Assembly (NCBI RefSeq): GCF_004345665.1
Contig: NZ_SLWR01000001.1
Coordinates: 992,001 to 1,056,000, forward strand
DNA: 64,000 nt
Origin: Kribbella antiqua
GTDB taxonomy: Bacteria; Actinomycetota; Actinomycetes; Propionibacteriales; Kribbellaceae
Direction of reading: 5' to 3'
Position numbers and translations under genes: made by a program. This document shows positions 51,985 through 60,848 of the stretch, in pieces. Each line of letters opens with the position of its first letter. Position 1 is the first letter of the stretch. The notes below the pieces were generated by a model, which worked only from the letters and a program-made list of their open reading frames with translations, was not told where the DNA came from and did no database searches.

Positions 51985-53163
51985 ATGACTCTCACGCCCG
52001 CCGAACAGAGCGTCCTCGACCGCATCGACGAAGACCTGCTGGTGCGGGTCACTTCGGAGTTGCTGCAGGCAACCGGCCAGAACCCGCCCGGCGAGGAGGC
52101 CGCGACCGTCGCGGTCCTCGCCGCGGCGGGGCGGGAGCTCGGGCTTGACGTTGCTCTGTCCGCGGTCGAGCCCGATCGCGACAACGTGAGCATCACACTT
52201 GCCGGTGGCAACGATCCGGGACTGCTGATCCTCGGCCATACGGACGTCGTACCGATCGGTGACGGGTGGACGACGGATCCGTTCGGCGGTGTGGTGCAGG
52301 ACGGCCGGATCTATGGGCGCGGTGCGTCGGACATGAAGGGCGGTCTCGCGGCGGCGCTGGTTGCGCTGGCTGCCTTGCGCGGTACCGGGTTGAGCGGGGC
52401 GGTCGAGCTCGCGGCGGTCGTGGACGAGGAGGAAACCGGGAAGGGTATTCGCGCTTACGTCGCTGATTCGCCTGGCAGGTTTGCTGGCTGTCTCACCGCC
52501 GAGCCGACCGATCTGCAGACCATCATCGCGGCGCGCGGTGACTCGTATCTGCGGGTCGCCGTCCACGGCCGCGCCTGCCACGCAGGCAACCCAGCCGACG
52601 GAGCGAACGCCATCTACGGCGCCGCCGCCGTGGTGGCCGAGATCGAACGCCTGCATGCCGAACTCGCCGCCACGCCACATCCGCTGCTCGGCCCCGCGAC
52701 CTGGAGCGTCGGCCAAATCAACGGCGGTACAGGCGGCTCCATCGTCCCGGCCGAATGCGTCGTCGTTGCCGACCGCCGTCTCCTGCCCGGCGAGTCTCCT
52801 GCCGACGTACTCGACGATCTTCGCTCCCGTGTCGCGGGGTTAAAGCTGGAGGATCGCGGGCTGACCGTCGACCTCGACATGCCGATGGAGATGCCCGCCT
52901 TCTCGACACCGGCCGATGCTGAGCTTGTCCGAGTTGTTGAAGCGGCGCGGGTCGACGCCGGCGGCCCGGACGTACCGCTGAGTGGCTGGACTGCCGCCTG
53001 CGACGGTGGCTACGTCGCCCGGGACCTCGACGTACCGGTTGTCGTGCTGGGCCCCGGCTCAGTCACCACCCAAGCCCACCGGGCCGACGAGTCCGTCTCC
53101 ATCGCCGAACTGACGACCGCCGCGCGCGCGTACGCCCTGACCGCTCTGCGCCTACTCGGCTAA
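51985..53163 (+). CDS. M20-family metallo-deacylase (ArgE/DapE-like)
   Basis: 392 residues. Metal site motifs: LLILGHTDVVPIGDGW (His-x-Asp), GRGASDMKGGLAAAL (Asp), AVVDEEETGKGI (Glu-Glu), LTAEPTD (Asp/Glu) and a late His near TTQAHRADESV. The dimerisation domain lies at about 180-290 (VAVHGRACHAGNPADGANAI). It hydrolyses an N-acyl or similar amide using two zinc ions. Next to the guanidine operon, and with DoeA-like and class III transaminase genes in the wider region, a diaminobutyrate-acyl or hydantoin-derived substrate is possible but unproven. The start follows from the -10 element at 51972. Confidence 0.88.
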   Translation: MTLTPAEQSVLDRIDEDLLVRVTSELLQATGQNPPGEEAATVAVLAAAGRELGLDVALSAVEPDRDNVSITLAGGNDPGLLILGHTDVVPIGDGWTTDPFGGVVQDGRIYGRGASDMKGGLAAALVALAALRGTGLSGAVELAAVVDEEETGKGIRAYVADSPGRFAGCLTAEPTDLQTIIAARGDSYLRVAVHGRACHAGNPADGANAIYGAAAVVAEIERLHAELAATPHPLLGPATWSVGQINGGTGGSIVPAECVVVADRRLLPGESPADVLDDLRSRVAGLKLEDRGLTVDLDMPMEMPAFSTPADAELVRVVEAARVDAGGPDVPLSGWTAACDGGYVARDLDVPVVVLGPGSVTTQAHRADESVSIAELTTAARAYALTALRLLG

Positions 53164-53169
53164 CTGCCC

Positions 53170-53232
53170 GGGTGCCTATGTCTTGCGGCCAGGTGCCTGT
53201 GTGGTGCTGCCGGGTGCTTGTGTGGTGCTGCC
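53170..53232. repeat. Three 21-bp tandem repeats at the 3' end of the VOC gene
   Basis: Units at 53170, 53191 and 53212. The last two encode GSTTQAP twice on the minus strand; the first, more diverged, contains the stop codon. Confidence 0.8.
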
Positions 53233-53700
53233 GGGAAAGAAGTCGGCGCCCTGCACGTACTCCATCCGCCGGGTGAACTCGGGATCGGCGAGACGCGCCA
53301 TCATCTCGTCCTCGGTGAGCTCCTCGATCCTGGTCTGAATCCAGTACAGATTCCCGTACGGATCGCGCACCCGCCCCACCTTGTCACCGAAGAACAGATG
53401 CGTCACCTCGGTCACCGACGTACCGCCAGCCGCCACCGCCTGTGCATGCACGGCCTCCGCGTCATCGACGTACAACCGAAGAAACGCGGGCGTAGCCGGC
53501 CACTCCGGCTTGGCGTCGAACATCATCACGACGGCGTTCCCGATCCGCATCTCCGCATGCCCGATCCGCCCGTCATCACCGGTCAGCCGACTGAGCTCCA
53601 CAGCCCCAAACGCCCGCCCCAGCCAATCCATCAGCCCCGCCGTGTCCTGCCCGATGATCCACGGCGTCACCGTCGTATAACCCTCAGGAATCCCCATCAC
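53176..53700 (-). CDS. VOC-family (PhnB/glyoxalase-like) protein
   Basis: 174 residues. Two beta-alpha-beta-beta-beta units of the vicinal oxygen chelate fold: VTPWIIGQDTAGLMDWLGRA with GHAEMRIGNAVVMMFD, and FLRLYVDDAEAVHAQAVAAG with GDKVGRVRDPYGNLYWIQTR. The metal positions are partly kept (His in GHAEM, Gln in WIQT). It resembles PhnB-like proteins of unknown reaction more than glyoxalase I. The tail is two GSTTQAP repeats, a recent 21-bp duplication. ATG 53700 or 53697 both fit. It stands alone, convergent with the M20 gene. Confidence 0.82.
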   Translation of the reverse strand: MMGIPEGYTTVTPWIIGQDTAGLMDWLGRAFGAVELSRLTGDDGRIGHAEMRIGNAVVMMFDAKPEWPATPAFLRLYVDDAEAVHAQAVAAGGTSVTEVTHLFFGDKVGRVRDPYGNLYWIQTRIEELTEDEMMARLADPEFTRRMEYVQGADFFPGSTTQAPGSTTQAPGRKT

Positions 53701-53855
53701 ACTCCCCTTCCATTCCCCCTCACCGTAAAACCAATTCCGGCCACCCTCTGTCCTCTACTCCCCCGCCTTCACCGCAGTTTCATTGCCCTCAGCAACCACC
53801 CCACAATCCCCCGCACTGCAACGGATCCCACCATCCACAACCCCAGTCCTTGTCA

Positions 53856-55262
53856 TGTCGCAGGACATCGGTGACGGTTCTGTATCGGGACATCGGTGAC
53901 GTTGCGGGGGTGTTGGTGGTGACACTTCGGTGAGTCGGCGGGGTCGGTGATGCCTGGGGCCGGTCGACTGCGTGGGTGTCGAGGAGCGAGCTTGTTGATC
54001 CTCGTGTCCGTCTCGCGATCATGCAGTGGCCGTCTGATGCGCTTCGTGGGGCGGTGACGATGTTCTGTGCCGAGCACGGTCTCTCGTGCAAGACGTTCTA
54101 GGAGATCGGGCGACGCAGTCTCGTCGACGGTCCTGCGGCGGCGTTGGCGCCGAGGTCGCGGCGGCCGAAGTCGAGCCCGTCGAGGCTGGCTGATGTGGTC
54201 AGGCGGCAGGCGGTCGGGGTCCGTGCGGCGCTCGAGCAGTCCGGGCTGGGCTGCGGCCCGGTCAGCGTGCACGACAAGATGCGGGCGATGGGTCTGGAGG
54301 TGGTGCCTTCGGTCGCGTCGCTGGCCAGGATCTTCCGCGAGGCCGGCGTGGCGCGGCTGGAGCCGAGGCGGAAGCCGAGGGCGGCGTGGCGCCGGTTGGT
54401 GTATCCGGCGCCGAACGCCTGCTGGCAGCTCGACGCCACCGAGTGCGTGCTGAGCCGGGGGCGTAGGTGCGTGATCTTCCAGCTCATCGACGACCACTCC
54501 CGCTGCGCGGTCGCCTCCTACGTCGCGTGGGGCGAGACCGCCGAGGCGGCGATTGTCGTCTTCGACCAGGCCGTGGCCGCTCATGGCGTGCGCCAACGGC
54601 TGCTGTCGGACAACGGGTCCGCGCTGAACCCGTCGCGCCGTGGACTCCTGGGCCAGCTCGTTGTCCACGTGATGGCCCTGGGGGCCGAGCCGATCACCGG
54701 CAAGCCCTACAAGCCGACCACCCAGGGCAAGGCCGAACGCTTCCACCAGACCCTGTTCCGCTACCTCGGCGAGCAGCCGCTGGCCGCCGATCTGACCGAG
54801 CTGCAGGCCCAGGTCGATGCCTTCGACCACCTCTACAACACCCAGCGGCCCCACCAGGGCCTACCCGGCCGCGTCACCCCCCTGACCGGCTGGGAGGCCA
54901 CCGCGAAGGCCGAGGCTCCCCGCCCCACCCGTGAGCAGATCGCCCGCCCCCGCACCCATCACCCCCGCACCCATCGACCCAGGTCCGCACCGGTTCTACC
55001 TGAACAAGGTCCAGTACCTGACCGGCGCCCAGTACAGCTTCCAGCAGGCCCTCGTCATCACCGACGCCGACAAGATCACCGTCACCAACCCCGAAGGCGA
55101 GATCCTCATCGAGCGCACCCGACCCGCACCCGGCATCACCTACGTCGGCAACGCCAGGCCACCCGGACCACACACCGACAACCCACGAACGTCACCAAAG
55201 CCCTGACACATCAACCGTCACCGATGTCCTGACACAAACTGTCACCGAAGTCTTGAGAGACA
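53856..55262 (+). mobile_element. Degenerate IS481-type insertion sequence
   Basis: It surrounds a broken transposase. The left end TGTCGCAGGACATCGGTGAC (53856) matches, inverted, GTCACCGATGTCCTGACACA at 55217-55236. Further copies of the GGACATCGGTGAC core lie inside (about 53888) and outside (GTCACCGAAGTCTTGAGAGA, from 55241), so the true right end is either 55236 or near 55262. No clear target duplication is seen. It sits directly upstream of the LexA-controlled gene at 55320. Confidence 0.75.
53976..55206 (+). pseudogene. IS481-family transposase, disrupted
   Basis: The reading frame from GTG 53976 has the expected N-terminus (LAIMQWPSDALRGAVTMFC, then LSCKTF) but meets TAG at 54099-54101 where the family has Tyr. 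It reopens as RRSLVDGPAAALAPRSRRPK and runs through the rve integrase core (WQLDATECVL; RCVIFQLIDDHSR; LSDNGSALNPSRRG; TTQGKAERFHQTLFRYLGEQ) with the DDE residues intact. Near 54940-54990 the frame slips: the conserved C-terminal domain (HRFYLNKVQYLTGAQYSFQQ) continues in the next frame to a stop at 55206. One nonsense codon and one frameshift make it inactive unless complemented. Confidence 0.88.
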
Positions 55263-55293
55263 TCACACACAACACTCCAAGGATTTGGCTCAA

Positions 55294-55313
55294 TCGAACA
55301 CCTGTTCTAATAT
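55294..55313 (+). promoter_or_regulatory. LexA (SOS) box overlapping a leaderless promoter
   Basis: TCGAACACCTGTTCTA (55294-55309) matches the actinobacterial/Bacillus-type LexA site CGAAC-N4-GTTC on both arms. TAATAT (55308-55313) is the -10, 6 nt before ATG 55320, so bound LexA would block initiation. Confidence 0.85.
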
Positions 55314-55319
55314 AGATGC

Positions 55320-57932
55320 ATGACGGGCCTTTCGACCATCCAGCCCGGCGGCGGCCACCCGGTCCCCGCCGACACGGTCGCGCCCACCTCGTCTGCGGCC
55401 GCCCTGTCTGGCTCCAGCCATGCGATCTGCTGCGCACATTGCACGGCCTGGCCGCCTGGGCCGCCCGACTACATTCCCGACGACCTGCCCGACCCGATCG
55501 ACCACGATCTTTCCGTCGACCCGGAATCCGTCCCCGAGCCGGACGATTGGGATGTCGAGCTGGACGCGCCGGTGGCCGCGACCCGATCCTCGCGCGTCGA
55601 TGACCTGGACTGGCAGGAATGGCACGGCGTGGAACAGGACGAGGCCGACCGCGCCCTGCTCGCCCTGGACGCCCCCGCCTGGCTGTCCTTGCCGCCCGGC
55701 GGCGCGTTGGCGGCCGCGCTGGAAGACAGCCGCCCGCGAGCCATGTCGCCGATCGCGTTGATCGAGTTGATGAAGGCCACCACCCGGATGGTCGCCTGGG
55801 CCGAATCGATCAAGGCCGAGGCGATGGCGTCGTTCTATCGGCACCGCCGAGCCGAACACACCGAGTCCCCGCGTCCCACCCAGCTCGACACCCGGGGCCG
55901 CCCGATCGACCCCGACCGCTCCTGGCACGCCGAGCTCGCCCTCGCCCTCGGCCTGTCCCCCACCACCGTCGCCCGCCACGTCACCACCGCGCTGCGCCTC
56001 ACCAGCACCCTGCGCGCCACCCACACCGGGCTGAAATGCGGCACGCTCACCTGGGGCAAGGCCCTGGCCATCTCCGAGGCCACCAGCCAGCTATCCGATG
56101 AGGCCGCCCAGGCCGTCGAGGCCCACGTGCTGAAACGCGCCCCGCAGCAGACCCACCGCAACCTGCTCGAGTCCCTGCGCCGCCAGGTCGCCAAACACAC
56201 CACCCGCCAGGACGCCGCTGACCACCGCGCCGCCGTCGCCGACCGCACCTGCAAGATCGTCCCGCTGCCCAACGGCATGGCCGGGCTGTGGATCGTCCAC
56301 ACCGCCGACAAGATCCAGCAGATCTGGGTCACCATCCAAGCCATCGCAGCCCTCGCCAAACGCGGCACCCCCACCGGCACCCCCACCGGCACCCCGACCA
56401 ACGACGCCCCGACCGACGACGCTGCCAGCAACGAGTCTGCAACAAGCGCCGCCACGAACGCGCCCGCCGCGGGCGAACCTGCCGCCAACACGAACACCAC
56501 TGGCAGCCCCACCACCGGCGACACCACCACTGGTTCGCCCACCGGCGACAACCCCACCCGCGGTGACACCGACGGCACCACAGGAAACGGCTCCACGAAC
56601 AGCAGCTCCGCCAACAACCCGGCCACCTCCAAGGCCTCCACGACCACGGGCCGCACCAGCGACCCCGCCACCTACAACTCCGCCACCGACAAGCCGGCCA
56701 TCGTGCATCCCACCACCACGAATGCCACGGACCTGCACGCGACGGCACCTGCAGAGTGCAGACCTACCTCCACGCGACCGGCGCCCACGGCCGCCAGGCC
56801 CGAGCCGCCGATGACCAGCACCAACACCGCCTCCGCCGATCCGAGCGACGGCGCGATGAACCACGCCCCCACGGCACTCCAACACGACGACTCCACCGCG
56901 AGTCCGGCAAAGGGCACCAGCACCGCCGAAGAACCGTGGGCGGACGCCAGTGCAGAACAGATGGAGCACAATCACGCCACGAACCCAACAGACACGCGCA
57001 TAGCCGCACCCCGCCACACCGACGCCGCCGCGGAGTCGGTCAAGGACACCCGGACCGCGGGACAACCGCGCGCCGACGCCACCGCCGAACCGGCAACGCA
57101 CGGCCGGTCTACGGAACCGGTGACGCACGGCCGGTCTGCGGAAGCGGAGAAGGACGCCCGGACCGCCGAGCAGCGGCGCGCCGACGTGGCTGCGGATCTG
57201 TTCGAGCACATACTGCGCAACGGACTGGACTGGCTCGGCCGACGCCTACCCGACCAGCACCGCCGCCGGCCCCACATCGAAGTCGTTGTGCCCGCTTCGA
57301 CCCTCCTCGGCGTCGATGACGACCCTGCCGAGTTGACCGGCTACGGCCCCATTCCCGCCGAGATGGCCCGCCGCATCGCCACCGACGGCACCTGGCGACG
57401 GCTGCTGACCGACCCGCTCAACGGCATCGTGCTGGAAGCCTCCACCACCCGCCACGACCCCGGCACCCTCGTCACCGAAACCCTCCTCGCCCGCCACCCC
57501 GTCTGCGCCTGGCCCGGCTGCAACCGCACCTCCCGCGACTGCGACCGCGACCACACCACCCCCTTCACCCAAACCGGCACCACCACCCTCACCGGCCTCG
57601 CCCCATACTGCGAATACCACCACGTCATCAAAGACACCCCCACCTGGGGCTGGACCACCACCAGCCACCCCGACGGCTCCATCACCCTCACCACACCCAC
57701 CGGCCACCGCCACACCACCGTCCCACCCGCCCGCGGACCCGTCACCACCCACAACCATCACACCGGCACCCATCCCGTCGACGGCTTCGACACCCACGAC
57801 TCCAGCACGCGTGGCACCGTCGGCCACGCGAACCCCGCCGGCGTCAGCGGGCCTGGTGCGCACAACCGAAGCGCCAGCCACCCCACGACCACGCCGCCGC
57901 GTATACGAACCGACGACCCCCCACCCTTCTAA
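55320..57932 (+). CDS. DUF222 / HNH endonuclease domain protein (13E12 repeat family), SOS-controlled
   Basis: 870 residues, nearly twice the usual length. The DUF222 domain spans about 110-340 (IALIELMKATTRMVAWAESI; LALGLSPTTVARHVTTAL; AHVLKRAPQQTHRNLLESLR). Residues about 345-640 are a Thr/Asn/Ala/Pro-rich insertion (TPTGTPTGTPTNDAPTDDAA and similar). The C-terminal HNH nuclease (from about 720) reads PVCAWPGCNRTSRDCDRDHT and then APYCEYHHVIKD. Members are multicopy and often DNA-damage-inducible, as the LexA box here implies; their target is unknown. ATG 55320 follows from the -10 element; the ATG at 55316 is out of frame. Confidence 0.88.
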   Translation: MTGLSTIQPGGGHPVPADTVAPTSSAAALSGSSHAICCAHCTAWPPGPPDYIPDDLPDPIDHDLSVDPESVPEPDDWDVELDAPVAATRSSRVDDLDWQEWHGVEQDEADRALLALDAPAWLSLPPGGALAAALEDSRPRAMSPIALIELMKATTRMVAWAESIKAEAMASFYRHRRAEHTESPRPTQLDTRGRPIDPDRSWHAELALALGLSPTTVARHVTTALRLTSTLRATHTGLKCGTLTWGKALAISEATSQLSDEAAQAVEAHVLKRAPQQTHRNLLESLRRQVAKHTTRQDAADHRAAVADRTCKIVPLPNGMAGLWIVHTADKIQQIWVTIQAIAALAKRGTPTGTPTGTPTNDAPTDDAASNESATSAATNAPAAGEPAANTNTTGSPTTGDTTTGSPTGDNPTRGDTDGTTGNGSTNSSSANNPATSKASTTTGRTSDPATYNSATDKPAIVHPTTTNATDLHATAPAECRPTSTRPAPTAARPEPPMTSTNTASADPSDGAMNHAPTALQHDDSTASPAKGTSTAEEPWADASAEQMEHNHATNPTDTRIAAPRHTDAAAESVKDTRTAGQPRADATAEPATHGRSTEPVTHGRSAEAEKDARTAEQRRADVAADLFEHILRNGLDWLGRRLPDQHRRRPHIEVVVPASTLLGVDDDPAELTGYGPIPAEMARRIATDGTWRRLLTDPLNGIVLEASTTRHDPGTLVTETLLARHPVCAWPGCNRTSRDCDRDHTTPFTQTGTTTLTGLAPYCEYHHVIKDTPTWGWTTTSHPDGSITLTTPTGHRHTTVPPARGPVTTHNHHTGTHPVDGFDTHDSSTRGTVGHANPAGVSGPGAHNRSASHPTTTPPRIRTDDPPPF

Positions 57933-58741
57933 ATGCGACTGACAGCATGAGTCGCCAACGACGAAGCTCCTCGAGCTCAGACAGACCGCGCGTCTCCAAG
58001 CCCAAAGCGCTGCGGCGCTGAGGCAAGCTCCAGGCCCAAGGCGCTGCGGCTCCGAGGCGAGCTCCGGCTCCGGGCGGTGAAGCGGCCAGGAGTCGATCTC
58101 CCCTGCAGATCCCAGACGTCTCCTGCGGTACCAGCTCACGAATACAAGGCGATGCGCGTCAGCCGGTCAGCACAGCTACCAGCGACCCAGAACGGCATCT
58201 ATGGCGCAGACCAGCATGAGCGGCCAGATGACTGGGATTGGTGGCCTCGGCGGCCAGCCGCTGCAACGTGGAGAGTCAGGAGTGTCGCCGCCGCGCAGAC
58301 GGTCGTAGTCGTCGTCGATGTCGGCGCACCAGCCACTGGCGAACGAGCGGTGGACGGCGATTGATCGCCCCACGGGTACCCCGCGCGAGGCATCCGCCCG
58401 GCAGAGGTCGCGGCCGCGTTGTTAGTCCTGCACGATCTCGAGCGCCCGGCACGGGAAATTCAGCACGGCGCAACTCAGACCGGGCAGAGAAGGCCAGACT
58501 CCGCGAGGCCCGTTCGGGACTGGCCGATGCGGCAGGGGGTGCTGATGCGGGAGGGGGTGCTGACCCATACCGCCCGGCACACGACGCACCCATCGTAGAT
58601 CCTGGGGCGCGTCGACTTCGGCGTCGCTGCTATCGGGTTGGAGCTCAAACGCGCGTCCGAACGGCGCGCCCGGCTGGAACGACTCGTGCCCGACGGTTGC
58701 CCTAGACAACAAAGTTCGGGAGCCGGTGCAACGTCCCTTCG
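57933..58741. other. Intergenic stretch without a recognisable gene
   Basis: About 0.8 kb after the DUF222/HNH gene. Apart from a roughly 35-bp imperfect direct repeat at 57999-58068 I see no coding similarity on either strand. Several short open frames lack family resemblance or ribosome sites. Together with the remnants downstream it looks like decaying DNA. Confidence 0.55.
57999..58068. repeat. Imperfect direct repeat, about 35 bp, two copies
   Basis: AAGCCCAAAGCGCTGCGGC recurs as AGGCCCAAGGCGCTGCGGC with similar flanks ending GAGGC(A/G)AGCTC. No function seen. Confidence 0.6.
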
Positions 58742-58933
58742 GATCAGTTTGCGCGTACGACGGACGCCGTACTGCTGGAGGTGGTCGACGGAACTTGTGG
58801 AGCGGTTGTGACTCCGGGTGGTGGGCTGCAGGGGCTCGTCGACCGGGTGGCGGCGGTGGGCGGTCGGTTGGACATCAGGAGCCCCGTCGGCGGCGGGACC
58901 CGGATCGAAGCGGAACTGCCATGCACGTCGTGA
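58742..58933 (+). pseudogene. Histidine-kinase C-terminal remnant
   Basis: The open stretch encodes the last 60 residues of a HATPase domain: TDAVLLEVVDGTCGAVV (damaged G1 loop), PGGGLQGLVDRVAAVGG and RSPVGGGTRIEAELP, then TGA. The front of the kinase is gone. The response-regulator remnant begins 13 bp before this stop, the usual overlap of a two-component operon. Confidence 0.8.
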
Positions 58934-59325
58934 TCGCGGACGACGGCCGCGAGGCACCGACCTGACAGGCCGGAGGGTGAGCATCTGGATCACCGGTGGT
59001 GATTGTTGACATTCGGATGCCACCTACTCATACCGATGAAGGTCTGCAGACGGCGGTTGTGTGCGGTGCATGGTTCGGTGGGCGTTCTGCTGCTGTCTCA
59101 GTGGAGGCATGCCGGGCGGGCGCGCTCGACCTGGTCCGCGGTGGGGGTGCTGGGCTGGGGTATCTGCTGAAGGACCGGGTTCTGAGATCGACGACTTCGT
59201 GGAGGCGCTCCGGCGAATGGCGCGGGGGGTCAAGTGCTGGACCCGGACGTGGTCGCCGCACTCATGACTGGTGGGCCCGACCCGCTCGGTGAGTTGACCG
59301 AGCGCGAGCAGGGGGGCGATGACAA
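58921..59325 (+). pseudogene. NarL-family response-regulator remnant
   Basis: Pieces in order but different frames: MHVVIADDGREAP (58921, then stop), [20 protein letters not shown] (58993), GLGYLLKDRV (about 59152), then after a frameshift DDFVEALRRMARG, VLDPDVVAALM and DPLGELTEREQ (to about 59315). The helix-turn-helix is lost. The middle peptide nearly equals the live regulator at 30702 ([17 protein letters not shown]), so it is a decayed relative of that system. Confidence 0.82.
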
Positions 59326-59378
59326 CCGCCGAGTCCTCGCAGTCCTCCCCTATCTCAGGTCTCAATTGCCCTCGCGTC

Positions 59379-59410
59379 CTAACGCTTAGGCGTTAGTATT
59401 GTCGACAATC
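59379..59410. promoter_or_regulatory. Two palindromes before the AroM-like/GntR operon
   Basis: CTAACGC-TTAG-GCGTTAG (59379-59396) is a perfect 7-bp inverted repeat, immediately followed by TATTGTCGACAATC (59397-59410), the same operator type as at 42055 and 62365. The second probably binds the GntR protein encoded at 60201 (autoregulation); the first could serve another regulator. Confidence 0.6.
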
Positions 59411-59443
59411 TACCTATTTCGTGGGGGTCGGACAGGAGGTCGG

Positions 59444-60190
59444 ATGGTCACGGTAGGGCTGTTGTATCCCGGGCACAGCGCGGAGGACGACTACCCGGCG
59501 CTCGAGGCGCGGCTGGACGGGGCGATCAAGCTGCCGGTGGTGATCACCTCGGTCGGCGAGGACGCGCACCGGGTGGACGCCTTGCTCGACCTCGGCCGGG
59601 CCGAACGCCTCGCCGAAGGCGCGACGGAACTCCGCGCCGCCGAGCCGGACGCGGTGATGTGGGCCTGTACTTCGGGCAGCTTCGTCTTCGGCCCCGAGGG
59701 CGCTCGCAACCAGGCCGCTGGTGTCGCGCGAGCGCTCGGCGTGCCGGCGTCGTCCACGTCGATCGCATTCGTCGACGCCTGCCGGGCTCTCGACGTACGG
59801 CGAGTTGCGGTGGCGGCGTCGTACCCGGAAGACGTGGCCAAGCACTTCGTCGAATTCTTGACCGCAGGCGGGGTCGAGGTGGTCGCGATGGGCAGCCACG
59901 GGATCATCACCGCGGCCGAGGTCGGCACGCTCGAACCAGACCGGGTGATCGCGATGGTGCAGGCCGCGGACCACCCGGACGCCGAGGCGATTCTGGTCCC
60001 GGACACCGCCATGCACACCCTGGAGATTGTCGACGATCTCGAGGCGGCCGTCGGCAAGCCGGTGCTGACCGCGAACCAGGTGACGGTGTGGAAAGGCCTC
60101 CAATTGGTCGGCCCGGTACCGTCACTGCCAGGATTAGGAAAGTTGTTCGCCACAACGGGGAACGCCTCCACCCAGGGGGCAGGAACATGA
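59444..60190 (+). CDS. AroM/EutA-like racemase-superfamily protein with one catalytic Cys
   Basis: 248 residues from ATG 59444, preceded by AGGAGG. The first active-site motif is present (MWACTSGSFVFGPEGA). At the second, where maleate isomerase/EutA proteins have a Cys (SCTNL in the paralogue at 42108), this protein reads VPDTAMHTLEIV. It ends with the shared KPVLTANQVTVWKGLQL. With one Cys a two-base racemisation is unlikely; a one-Cys isomerase or decarboxylase mechanism (as in arylmalonate decarboxylase) is conceivable. It is 10 bp ahead of the GntR gene and probably co-transcribed. Confidence 0.8.
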   Translation: MVTVGLLYPGHSAEDDYPALEARLDGAIKLPVVITSVGEDAHRVDALLDLGRAERLAEGATELRAAEPDAVMWACTSGSFVFGPEGARNQAAGVARALGVPASSTSIAFVDACRALDVRRVAVAASYPEDVAKHFVEFLTAGGVEVVAMGSHGIITAAEVGTLEPDRVIAMVQAADHPDAEAILVPDTAMHTLEIVDDLEAAVGKPVLTANQVTVWKGLQLVGPVPSLPGLGKLFATTGNASTQGAGT

Positions 60191-60200
60191 GGGGGCAAGG

Positions 60201-60848
60201 GTGACCAGTTTCATCGAGCCGCTGGCCCAGGAGTCGACGCCGAGCATCGTCGCCGACAAGCTGCGCCAGGCCATCGCGCACGGGGAGCTCAAGCCGGGCG
60301 CTCAACTCGGCGAGGCCGAGCTGGCGCGCAAGTTCGGCGTCAGCCGCGGGCCGCTCCGCGAGGGGATGCAGCGGCTGACCCAGGAAGGGCTACTGGTCTC
60401 GATCCGCAACCGCGGGCTGTTCGTCATCGACATGACGCCCGACGAAATCCGCGACATGTACCTGGCCCGTGAGGCGATCGAACGCGCCGCCGCGCGGAAG
60501 ATCGTCGCCGGCGACTACGAGGCGGCCGGCGACGAACTGCTCGCGATCGTCGACAAGATGGCCGCCGCCGAGGGCGACCCGGCCGCGGTCGGCGAGATCG
60601 ACATCGCCTTCCACGAGCGACTGGTCGAACTCGCGCACAGCCCACGGCTGTCCCGGATGCACAAAACCTTCATCACCGAAACCCGCATGTGCATCCACGC
60701 CCTCGAGGAGACCTACTCCGCCTCCGAGGTGAGAGTCGGCGAGCACCGCACGCTGGCCCAAGCGATCCGCGCCGGCGACCACCTCCACGTCGACGACCTC
60801 CTCATGGCTCACATGGACGACGCCGTCACCCGCCTCGTCAACCGCTAG
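60201..60848 (+). CDS. GntR-family regulator, FadR/FCD subfamily
   Basis: 215 residues. The winged helix (about 10-75) reads LGEAELARKFGVSRGPLREGMQRLTQEGLL. The all-helical FCD effector domain (85-210) has the metal/ligand residues in the usual places (REAIERAAAR; DIAFHERLVELAHSP; EHRTLAQAIRAGD). It probably binds the GATTGTCRACAATC palindromes at 59397, 62365 and 42055 and responds to a carboxylate intermediate; this is inference from position and motif type. GTG 60201 follows GGGGGCAAGG. The stop codon abuts that of the convergent dehydrogenase. Confidence 0.92.
   Translation: MTSFIEPLAQESTPSIVADKLRQAIAHGELKPGAQLGEAELARKFGVSRGPLREGMQRLTQEGLLVSIRNRGLFVIDMTPDEIRDMYLAREAIERAAARKIVAGDYEAAGDELLAIVDKMAAAEGDPAAVGEIDIAFHERLVELAHSPRLSRMHKTFITETRMCIHALEETYSASEVRVGEHRTLAQAIRAGDHLHVDDLLMAHMDDAVTRLVNR

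Noticed and set aside
57933..58741. Small open frames after the DUF222/HNH gene
   Set aside because: No ribosome sites, no family resemblance, and several overlap on opposite strands.
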